Both the position numbers and the translations under genes were made by a program. From Buddleja alternifolia (taxonomy: Eukaryota > Streptophyta > Magnoliopsida > Lamiales > Scrophulariaceae), in NCBI GenBank assembly GCA_019426215.1, contig CM033405.1, forward strand, positions 5,495,001 through 5,559,000: a stretch of DNA of 64,000 bases. The letters run 5' to 3'. Shown in pieces: positions 46,935 through 59,304 of the stretch. Below the pieces are notes generated by a model, which was given only the letters and a program-made list of their open reading frames with translations, had not been told where the DNA came from and did not search any database. How positions within the stretch are numbered: the first letter of the stretch is position 1; each line of letters starts with the position of its first letter.

Positions 46935-49900
46935 ATGACTACTCTTTTCTGGAAAATGACTATTCATATGCAAGTTTACGTGGGTGTACATTTATGTAAG
47001 TTCACATGGGTGTAAATCATATGAAAATGACTACTCTATATACATACATTTATACATATATATCTCACTTCACATTTTGTTTATATATAGACTATCCACT
47101 CATTTTATTCCATCACAAATCTTTTCAATTTCTATTACTACTGCTATTACTACTACACATTTTTCTCCACAATTTGCATAAGAATGTCTTCTCGGTCAAG
47201 TAATTATCGTTTTGAGGAAGATTATCTTTTATGTCAAATTTGTTTAGATGTTTCTCAAGATCCAATTACTGGTAATAACCAGACTAAAAATAGATTATGA
47301 AATAGGATTACTCAATTATATAATGAAACAAAAGATGAGTCTATGGAGGAGCGTAGCCTCAGATCTTTAGACTCTCGTTTTAAGACGATGGGTATTCGAA
47401 GATTAATTCAATGCATCAAGAAAGTGGAGCTATGTAATCTCAGCGGGGCATCAGAACAAGATATAGTGAGTAATTCTTAAATTTTTCATTCTTGTGATTT
47501 ATATATGTAAATAGCTAAGATTGATATTTAAATTGCTTTGCAGCTTCAATGAGCAAAACAAATGTTTGTTGAAGATGTCCAATTTCGAAACTGGATTCAA
47601 ATTTGATCATGTGTGGAACATGCTAAAAAATGTTGAGAAATTCCATGATAATGACACCACAAGGAGACAAGTTTGTGGAAAACATCCTTACGACTATTCC
47701 ACATCACAATCAGATTCTCAAACTCCTGATTGTAATACACCAGAATTTCTTGGGTTTTCACAATTTTCTATGAATTTAAATGATGATAATGATGGCATTG
47801 GTGGGTTTTCGTATGAACGACCCATTGGGGTGAACAAAGCCAAGTTGAAGAAGAAAATTGGAGAACAAAGGAAAAAAGACTCGAATATGCTCGATGAAGA
47901 GCTTAAGGAGATGATAAAGAATGCAAAAGCAGAGAGACTCCAACTTATCGAGCTGCAAAAACAACAATTGTATGAGAAACAACAACACAGACTTTTCAAA
48001 CAACAACAAGCGGATGTGAAACAAAAAAATATAGATATTGCACGAGAGGATAAAATTTTGGAGAAGGATTTGAGTTCTATCGATGATCCAACGGTTCGTG
48101 TTAATTATCAAGCTCGACAATTACAAATTATACAAAAAAGAGCTCAACCACCGTCTACATCAAATGATTATGGTCAATGTTTTCCTAGTTTCGGTGGAAA
48201 TGGAACCGATTTACCACCATATTAAGTTGTTGTTGTCTATCTAATTTTTTAGTCTTATTTATATCTTTAGTTACTCTTTTTTCAAAACGTGTATTTTGGT
48301 ATTTTATGCAATATAATCTATGTTGAAATGAATATTTTAATGTTTTTAACTTATATGGTATATGCATTTTGTACTAATTTTAATATATACCTATTGTTTA
48401 TAATTAAATTATAATAAAGTAAAAAAAAATGACAAACATATGACCTAATTATAACTTTTTTAAAGTTTAGGGATCTAATTATATATGACCTAATTGTAAC
48501 TATACAAAATTAGAATACTAAATTGAAATAAAACAAAAAAAAGGTCAAAAATGGGGTCCACCCACGCCAAAAATGGTGTGGGCAAACAATGTCATGCCAT
48601 ATATGGCGTGACACTGTTCAATAACGCCATTTTTGGCGTAATTTTGCCGCTCCAAATGGGGGTTTTGCACAAAAATGCAGCTTCGATGGAGCTGCTCTAA
48701 GATATGGCTATTAATGTAAATTAAATCATCAAGCTGAAATATACATGTTCTTTACTATGTTATTGCTTAATGCTATCATGCGCAGTGTGCATCCTAGGTT
48801 TTTTTTTTTTTGCCTAGAATTCGAGATATAATAAGATCCGCCAAGATCATAATTCGTTGCCCGGAAAATTCTATACTAGACCAAATTTAATGGTCCTAGT
48901 GTCTATCTCTCTCACACAGTAAGGCGTATTGTGTGTGGTCCCCACACACAATTGTATCAAAGAGATAGACACAAATTACACACTCAGACCATTAGACTCG
49001 ATCTGACATAGAATTACCCGTCTTTGCCTGCATCATACACTTTACGAGCAACTCCAACGGAGCTGCATTTTTGTGCAAACCCCCATTTGGAGCGGCAAAA
49101 TAACGCCAAAAATGGTGTTATTCTGTTCACCCACGCCATTTTTGGCGAGGGTGGACCCCATTTTTTGTTTTGTTTTTATTTCAATTTAGTATTCTAATTT
49201 TGTATAGTTATAATTAGGTCCCTAAACTTTAAAAAAACTATAATTAGGTCCTATGTTTGTCATTTTTTTTTACTTTATTATAATTTAATTATAAACAATA
49301 GGTATATATTAAAATTAGTACAAAATGCATATACCATATAATTTAAAAACATTAAAATATTCATTTCAACATAGATTATATTGCATAAAATACCAAAATA
49401 CACGTTTTGAAAAAAGAGTAACTAAAGATATAAATAAGACTAATAAATTAGATAGACAACAACTTAATATGGTGATAAATCGGTTCCATCTCCACCGAAA
49501 CTAGGAAATTATTGACCATAGTCATTTGATGTAGACGGTGGTTGAGCTCTTTTTTGTATAATTTGTAATTGTCGAGCTTGATACTGAGCACAAACTGTTG
49601 GATCATCGATAGAACTCAAGTCCTTCTCCAAAATTCTATCCTGTAATGCAATATCTATAGTTCTTTGTTTCACAGCTGCTTGTTGTTGTTTGAAAAGCCT
49701 GTGTTGTTGTTTCTCATACAATTGTTGTTTTTGCAGCTCGATAAGTTGGAGTCTCTCTGCTTTTGCATTCTTTATCATCTCCTTAAGCTCTTCATCGAGC
49801 ATATTCGAGTCTTTTTTCCTTTGTTCTCCAATTTTTTTCTTCAACTTGGCTTTGTTCACCCCAATGGGTCGTTCATACGAAAACCCACCAATACCATCAT

Positions 49901-50765
49901 TATCATCATTTAAATTCATAGAAAATTGTGAAAACCCAGGAGATTCTGGTGTATTACAATCAGGAGTTTGAGAGTCTGATTGTGATGTGGAATAGTCGGA
50001 AGGATGTTTTCCACAAACTTGTCTCTTCGTGGTGTCATTATCATGGAATTTCTCAACATTTTTTAGCATGTTCCACACATGACCAAATTTGAATCAAGTT
50101 TTGAATTGGACATCTTCATCATACATTTGTTTTGCTCGTTGAAGCTGCAAAGCAATTTAAGTATCAACCTTAGCTATTTACATATATAAATCACAAGAAT
50201 GAAAAATTTAAGAATTACTCACTATATCTTGTTTTGATGCCCAGCTGAGATTACAGAGCTCCACTTTCTTGATGCATTGAATTAATCTTCGAACACCCCT
50301 CTCAATCGCCTTAAAAAGAGTCTAAAGATCTGAGGTTACGTTCCTCCATAGACTCATCTTTAGTTTTATTGTATAATTGAGTAACCCTATTCCATAATCT
50401 ATTTTTAGCCTGGTTATTACCAGTAATTGGATTTTGAGAAACATCCAAGTAAATTTGACATAAAAGATAATCTTCCTCAAAACGATAATTACTTGACCGA
50501 GAAGACATTTTTATGTAAATTGTGGAGAAAAATGTGTAGTAGTAATAGCGGTAGTAATAGAAATTGAAAAGATTTGTGATGGAATAAAATGAGTGGGTAG
50601 TCTATATATAGATAAAATGTGAAGTGAGATATATATATATATATATATAAATGTATGTATATAGAGTAGTCATTTTCATATGATGTACACCCATGTGAAC
50701 TTACATAAATGTACACCCACGTGAACTTGCATATGAATAGTCATTTTTCAGAAGAAAGTAGTCAT

Positions 50766-50824
<59 letters not shown>

Positions 50825-53800
50825 AGCAACTTGCTTTTTCTTTTTCAGAATAAAGTAGTCATTTTTCAGAAGAGAGTAGTCATTTTCGTATATATATATA
50901 TATATGTACTATTCTATCATTATTCTTTATCTATATATAACAACCTTTACTAAATTCAATTCACACCATAATCTCTACATTGTTTACAATTCACATTTTT
51001 TTCCCTTCTCTAAAGTAGGCGAAAAATAATCTTTCAAGATGAATTTCGATATTGGAGGTTCTTCTAATATGTCAATTGAAAATGCATCTCCATCTCAATC
51101 GCCATCTTCTTCAGATGATAATGGTATTCAGTTAATATTGCAAAGTGTCATTGAGGATGAAGCAATGTTACACCTTATGCTACAAAACAATAATAGGTGG
51201 CCTCATCAGAATATGCAAGACAATCAGTCTTCCCATCGTGGCTCTGTCCCAGGTCATAGAGTGATCAATCGTGATCGTGAAGCAGCAGGTGCTAATCTCT
51301 TTAATGATTACTTTGGCCCTAATCCACGATATAATGATGAAATGTTCCGTCGACGATATCGAATGTCTCGAGACCTGTTCATTCGTATTGTTGATGCAGT
51401 CAAAGATCATGATGAATACTTTGAACAACGAAGAGATGGTTTTGGTAAACTTGGACTATCAAGTTTACAAAAAATAATAGCCGTGTTTCGGATGTTAGCA
51501 TATGGTATAGTGGCAGATGCAACTGATGAGTATGTTAAAATTGGAGAGTCAACAGTAATTGAAAGCCTAAAGAGATTTTGTCGTGTTGTTGTTGAGATTT
51601 TCTCCGATCGATATCTTAGATCACTTAATGCTAGCGATGTAGCAAGGTTACTTCACAATGGCCAGAGCCGTGGTTTTCCAGGAATGTTGGGAAGTCTTGA
51701 TTGTATGCATTGGAAGTGGAAAAATTGTCCCACAGCCTGGGTCGGACAATATGCAGGACGTAGTGGATCACCAACTATTATTCTTGAAGTTGTAGCCGAT
51801 TATGATCTTTGGATATGGCATGCGTATTTTGGTATGACAGGTACCAATAATGATATTAATGTATTAGAATCATCACATTTGTTTTCCAGTCTTGCTCAAG
51901 GTATTGCTCCTCCAACACATTATGTTATTCAAGGAAAATAATACAATATGAGATATTATTTAACTGATGGTATATATCCAAAATGGTCCACTCTAGTGCA
52001 AACTATTCGAGAGCTGCGGGGACCAAAGAAACAACATTTTGCGAAGAAACAAGAAACATGTAGGAAAGACGTGGAGCGTGCATTCGGAGTTCTACAATCA
52101 AGATTTGCAATTGTTGCAGGACCGACACGTTTTTGGAAAAAAAAAATGTGCTACATGACATCATGATTGTGTGCATTATTTTGCACAACATGATAATTGA
52201 AGATGAACGTGATCTCAGTGCACCAATTGCAGATGCGGTAGAAGCACCAGCTTCAACAGTTGAACCGGCGGATGAAAATCAGAGATTTCAACAATTCATT
52301 GGTCGATATAGACAAATCAAAGATAGAAATGCTCATATTGAACTTCGTAATGCATTAATAGGGCATTTATGGGAGCAACATGGTAATTCACAAAATTAAT
52401 GAATAATATTATCAAGTCCATTATATATTTTAATGTGATATATAAATTGTAAAACCGACCTTTATATATTGTGTAAAATTTTAATTTAATTTACAAAATA
52501 TCAAATAGATTTAAATTAAATTTTAATAATTTATTATTAAATAGTTATTTTTAAATTACGAAAATATAATAAATTGTAATATCATAAAACAAGATAATAT
52601 ATTTACTTGGATGAATACGTAATAAAAATACTTAAAGTTGGGTGCTATTTATAAAATATGAGAAATGGTATAAATTAGGTGTAAAAAGAAATATTCTAGG
52701 GAATATACTTTTTGTGTGAGAAATAGTGCAGTTACTGTAGCTGCATAAAAATAGTGCAAAAGTTGTTGTATTTTTGTGTTATACCTTGGAGTTGCTCTAC
52801 GAATGCAAGAAATTCAGATGCCATGTACTCTAGATTGCTAATGTGCCCCCATGGTGTACTATGCCGGTCAAAAGATTAATTAAGAGCCTCTCCAATGGAG
52901 AGCTATTCCCCTGCGCTATTTTAGCGCAGGGGAACAGTGCAGCGCTATTTTTAGCGCTGCACTGTAGCTCAGAGCTAAAAATAGCTCTGAGCTACTATTT
53001 TGTCTTTTTATTTTTACCCCCAAAGTTTTGTAATTAGTCATTTCAGCCCCTTCTTTCATTTCACATCCTTTCATTTTAGCCCCTTTATTTTGTATTTATC
53101 TTCTTTCTTATTTTTTTCAATTAATGTATATATTATTTTAATTTAACCAAAAGAATAAACATTTAACTAAAAGTAGTACAAAATGTATATTCCATATAAT
53201 TTAAAACATTTAAAATCAACTTCAACATAGAACAATGTTACATAAATACCTAAAATTACACAATTGAAAGGGAAACATACATAATACAAGATAAATAAAT
53301 TAAACAAACAACAATAATTTAAAATGGTGGTAAATCGGATCCACTTCCTCCTCCAAAATTAGGAAAATAGTCACCATAATAATTAGACGCCGACGATGGA
53401 TGTGGATATTGATTTTGTTGAGCTATTTTCTGTATAATAGATGCTTGTTCAGCTTGAATAAAAGCGCGAACCGTTTCATCAGTGATACAACTCAAGTCTC
53501 GCGCTAAAATTTTATCTTCTCGTGCAAGTTTTTTATCTTGTTTATGCATCTCAATTTGTTGTCGTCTCAAAAGCACTTCTTGTTCTTTCAAATATATTTC
53601 TTTTGCTCGTATCTCAAAATTTTGTTCTCTGTCTTCAACAGCCTTCCTCATTAGAGCAACAACCTCTGCATTTTGTGCTCTCAAGTTTTCAACAGTATTT
53701 GTCATTTCTTCTTGTTGCTTTTTTTTCAACTTGGCTTTTTTCACACCAATGGGTCGTTCGGACGAAGAGCCACCAACATTATCATCATCGGCATTTAAAT

Positions 53801-56800
53801 CCACATCAAATTGTGAAAATCCAGTTGAATCTGGGGTTACACAATGAGGAGATTGATTATCTGATTGCGACGAAGGATGTTTTCGAGAAATTCGTGGACT
53901 AGCGGGGGCATTATCTTGAAATAATTCAAAATCTTTAAGAATGTGCCATACATGATCAAATTTGAAACCGTTTTTGAATTTCTTACTGTCAGAGTTGGCA
54001 TAAAATACCTTTGCTCTTTCAAGCTGCAAATAATTATAATTATCAGATCGAAGAGTTTTCTCATATATAAAATCACTATAATGAAAAAATTACTCATTAC
54101 TTACAATAGTTAGTTCCGATGCCCCGCTAGGATTCTGGAGTTCGATGTGCTGATGGATGTGATGGATGCACTTATCTTTTAGAGACGCCGGAGAGGATCT
54201 TTAAATCGACTTTGTATAAATTTTCGACTACGAATTTCGTAAGAGGAATTTCTTGCATTATTGAATATAGTAGCTATTCGAGCCCAAAACTTATCTGAAG
54301 ATTGGGATTTCCCCACAATGGGATCTTGCGAAACTTCCATATAAGCTTTGACAAATTATGATATCCTCATCGTCGCGATAGTTAAGACTTCGGCTTGACG
54401 ACATTTTTAAATGTGGAGAGTTAAAATGTGGAATAGAGCAAAAAATATAGTAGTGGTGGTAGTGGAAGAAAAAGATGTTCATAGGTATAGTGTAGAAAAT
54501 AATATATTTTCGGGTTCTATATATAGAAAAAATCTTATCCTGAAGGAAATCTCATTTTATCATCTTAACCGTTGGATGAAAATCTTATCTAATATATATA
54601 TATATATATGTATACATATCTACTATGTATATATATACATATGTATACATTATTTATATATCATATACTGAATATATATTATTTACTATGTATATATAGA
54701 TAAGAAAACCTATGCTGAAGGAAATCTCACCTTAGTATTTTAACCATTGGATGAATTTTCTGAAAAATCTTAACCGTTGGATGAATATCATCATCATCCA
54801 AAATATTATCTCAATATTCTATAAATATATGGAATACTGAATCGATTTTCTCATCACTCCCATCATCGACATTGTTTACAAATCACTTCTTTTTTCTCAT
54901 CTTCAAACTAGACAAGAATACAATTTCAAAATGAATTTTGATATTGGAGGTTCTTCTTATGATATGAATACTTCATCTTTATCTTCAACACCATCTCCTC
55001 CTTCTTATGGTGTCATGGATAATGAGTTATTCATGCAAAGTCTGGATCACGACGAAATTTGCGCTCAACTTGTGCTGCAAAATAACAATATGATAATGGA
55101 ATATTATCAAAATTGCCATGGCAACCAATCTTCAAATTGTCGTGGCTCTGTCCCAGGTCATAGAATGATCAATCGTGATCGTGAAGTAGCAGATCGTAAT
55201 CTTATTAATGATTATTTTAGCGCTACTCCACGATTTAATGATGAAATGTTTCGTCGGAGATATCGAATGTCTCGAACTTTGTTCATTCGTATTGTTGATG
55301 CAATCAAAGTTCATGATGAATATTTTCAACAGCGGAGAGATGATTTTGGTAAACTTGGATTATCAACTGCCGTGTTCCGAATGTTGGCATATGGTGTAGC
55401 GGCCGATGCTACTGATGAGTATGTTAAGATTGGCGAGTCAACCGCAATTGAAAGTTTAAAGAGATTTTGTCGAGCCGTTGTTGAAGTTTTCTCAGAGCGA
55501 TATCTTAGATCACCTAATGCTAATGATATCGCAAGGTTACTTCACATTGGTCAAAAATGGGGTTTTCCCGGAATGTTGGGTAGTCTTAATTGTATGCATT
55601 GGAAGTGAAAAAATTGTCCCACCTCCTGGGCCGGACAATACGCAGGACGTAGCGGATCACCTACTATCATTCTTGAAGCCGTCGCTGATTATGATCTTTG
55701 GATATGGCACGTGTATTTTGGTATGCTAGACACCAATAACGATATTAATGTGTTAGAATCATCGCATCTATTTTCCAATCTTGCTCAAGTATTGCCCTCC
55801 CAGCTCATTATGTTATTCAAGGAAAACAATATAATATGGGATATTATTTAGCTGATGGTATATATCCAAAATGGTCCACTCTAGTATAAAGTATTCATCA
55901 GCCGAGTGGAAGAAATAACAAGTTGCTCCCATAAATGCTCTATTAATGATAAATACGTCCTGCGTGTGATAAATACGTCCTGCGTGGATACTGAGCTGAT
56001 GAATACTTTGTACTAGAGTGGACCATTTTGGATATATACCATCAGCTAAATAATATCCCATATTATATTGTTTTCCTTGAATAACATAATGAGCTGGGGA
56101 GGCAATACCTTGAGCAAGATTGAAAAATAGATGCAATGATTCTAACACATTAATATCGTTATTGGTGCCTGGCATACCCAAATACGCGTGCGATATCCAA
56201 AGATCATAATCAGCGACGGCTTCAAGAATGATAGTTGGTGATCCGCTACGTCCTGCGTATTGTCTGGCCCAGGCGGTGGGACAATTTTTTCACTTCCAAT
56301 GCATACAATCAAGACTACCCAACATTCCGGGAAAACCCCATTTTTGACCACTGTGAAGTAACCTTGCGATATCATTAGCATTATGTGATCTAAGATATCG
56401 CTCTGAGAAAACTTCAACAACGGCTCGACAAAATCTCTTTAAACTTTCAATTGCGGTTGACTCACCAATCTTAACATACTCATCAGTAGCATCGGCCGCT
56501 ACACCATATGCCAACATTCGGAACACGGCAGTTGTTTTTTGTAAAGTTGATAATCCAAGTTCACCAAAACCATCTCTCCGTTGTTGAAAATATTCATCAT
56601 GAACTTTGATTGCATCAACAATACAAATGAACAAAGTTCGAGACATTCGATATTTCCGACGAAACATTTCATCATTAAATCATGGAGTAACGCTAAAATA
56701 ATCATTAATCAGATTACGATCTGCTACTTCACGATCACGATTGATCATTCTATGACCTGGGACAGAGCCACGACGATTGGAAGATTGGTTGCCATGGCAA

Positions 56801-59262
56801 TTTTGATAATATTCCATTATCATATTGTTATTTTGCAGCATAAGTTGAGCGCAAATTGCGTCGTGATCCAGACTTTGCATGAATAACTCATTATCCATGT
56901 CACCATAAGCAGAATAAGAAGGAGGAGATGGTGTTAAAGATGAAGATGAAGTATTCATATCATAAGAAGAACCTCCAATATCAAAATTCATTTTGAAATT
57001 GTATTTCTTGCCTAGTTTGAAGATGAGAAAAAAGAAGTGATTTGTAAACAATGTCGATGATGGAAGTGATGAGAAGATCGATTCAGTATTCCATATATTT
57101 ATAGAACATTGAGATAATATTTTGGATGATGATGATATTCATCCAACGGTTAAGATTTTTCAGAAAATTCATCCAATGGTTAAAATACTAAGGTGAGATT
57201 TCCTTCAGCATAGGTTTTCTTATCTATATATACATAGTAAATAATATATATTCAGTATATGATATATAAATACATATATAAATAATGTATACATACGTAT
57301 ATATATACATAGTAGATATGTATACATATATATATACTATATATATATATATATATATATTAGATAAGATGATAAGATAAGATTTTCATCCAACGGTTAA
57401 GATGATAAGATGAGATTTCCTTCAGGATAGGATTTTTTCTATATATAGAACCCGAAAATATATTATTTTCTACAGTAAACCTATCAACATCTTTTTCTTC
57501 CACTACCACCACTACTATATTTTTTGCTCTATTCCACATTTTAACTCTCCACATTTAAAAATGTCGTCAAGCCGAAATCTTAACTATCGCGACGATGAGG
57601 ATATCATAATTTGTCAAGCTTATATGGAAGTTTCGCAAGATCCCATTGTGGGGAAATCCCAATCTTCAGATAAGTTTTGGGCTCGAATAGCTACTATATT
57701 CAATAATGCAAAAAATTCCTCTTACGAAATTCGTAGCCGAAAATCTATACAAAGTCGATTTAAAGATCATATCGCTCCGGCTATTAAAAGATTAGTGCAC
57801 TCCATCAAGCACGTCGAACTCCAGAATCCTAGCGGGGCATCGGAACTAACTATTGTAAGTAATGAGTAATTTTTTCATTATAGTGATTTTATATATGAGA
57901 AAACTCTTCGATCTGATAATTATAATTATTTGCAGCTTGAAAGAGCAAAGGTATTTTATGCCAACTCTGACAGTAAGAAATTCAAGAACGGTTTCAAATT
58001 TGATCATGTGTGGCAGATTCTTAAAGATTTTGAATTATTTCAAGATAATGCCCCCGCTAGTCCATGAATTTCTCGAAAACATGCTTCGTCGCAATCAGAT
58101 AATCAATCTCCTCATTGTGTAACCCCAGATTCAACTGGATTTTCACAATTTGATGTGGATTTAAATGTCGATGATGATAATGTTGGTGGCTCTTCGTCCG
58201 AACGACCCATTGGTGTGAAAAAAGCCAAGTTGAAAAAAAAGCAACAAGAAGAAATGGCAAATACTGTTGAAAACTTGAGAGCACAAAATGCAGAGGTTGT
58301 TGCTCTAATGAGGAAGGTTGCCGAAGACAGAGAACGAAATTTTGAGATGCGAGCAAAAGAAATATATTTGAAAGAACAAGAAGTGCTTTTGAGACGACAA
58401 CAAATTGAGATGCATAAATAAGATAAAAAACTTGCACGAGAAGATAAAATTTTAGCGCGAGACTTGAGTTGTATCACTGATGACACGGTTCGCACTTTTA
58501 TTCAAGCTGAACAAGCATTTATTATACAGAAAAGAGCTCAACAAAATCAATATCCACATCCATCGTCGGCGTCAAATTATTATGGTGTCTATTTTCCTAA
58601 TTTTGGGGGAGGAAGTGGATCCGATTTACCACCATTTTAAATTATTGTTGTTTGTTTAATTTATTTATCTTGTATTATGTATGTTTCCCTTTCAATTGTG
58701 TAATTTTAGGTCTTTATGTAACAATGTTCTATGTTGAAATTGATTTTAAATGTTTTAAATTATATGGAATATGCATTTTGTACTACTTTTAGTTAAATAT
58801 TTATTTTTTTGGTTAAATTAAAATAATATATACATTAATTGAAAAAAACAAGAAAGGAGATAAATACAAAATAAAGGGGCTAAAATGAAAGGGTGTGAAA
58901 TGAAAGAAGGGACTGAAATAATTAATTACAAAACTTTGGGGGTAAAAATAAAAAGACAAAAAGACATAAAAAAAAAAGTAGATCAGAGCTATTTTTAGCT
59001 TTGATCTACAGTGCAGCGCTAAAAATAGCGCTGCACTGTTCCCCTGCGCTAAAATAGCGCAGGGGAATAGTTCTCCATTGGAGAGGCTCTAACATGTTAC
59101 ACCTACAAAAATGCGTACACACAGCTATGAACTAAGTCATAAAGGTGAGGGTGCTATAGTGAACCAACACAACGCGGCTCACTTTAGCAACACAACAAGA
59201 AAACAATGCCACTTAGTTGATCAGCAAACCGACAATGTTAAAGCATTATATCAATGGCGCAC

Positions 59263-59304
<42 letters not shown>

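Larger units (their letters stand above)
49046..52797 (+). mobile_element. PIF/Harbinger element B, complete ends, two divergent genes (3.75 kb)
   Basis: The inverted termini GAGCAACTCCAA / TTGGAGTTGCTC lie at 49046-49057 and 52786-52797. TAC flanks both (49043-49045, 52798-52800), three bases as usual for this superfamily, though not the common TWA. Inside, ORF1 (minus) and transposase (plus) diverge from a shared AT-rich promoter region (50509-51038) with long AT runs. Each gene carries at least one stop or frameshift, so the copy is not autonomous now. Confidence 0.88.
52884..59089. mobile_element. Palindromic Harbinger composite C/D (6.2 kb)
   Basis: One pair of outer termini (GAGCCTCTCCAATGGAGAGC type) and one TAA duplication (52881-52883, 59090-59092) enclose two inverted arms: C 52884-55902 and D 55995-59089, with a 92-bp centre. 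Gene order is ORF1(-), transposase(+), centre, transposase(-), ORF1(+). No terminal repeats exist at the centre, so it behaves as a single transposon. Both transposase copies lack the E-containing block. Confidence 0.9.

Noticed and set aside
49690..49971. Plus-strand ORFs rich in Ser and Phe opposite Harbinger ORF1 (also at 47718, 53482 and 58112)
   Set aside because: They are antisense shadows of the Gln/Lys-rich coiled-coil of ORF1.
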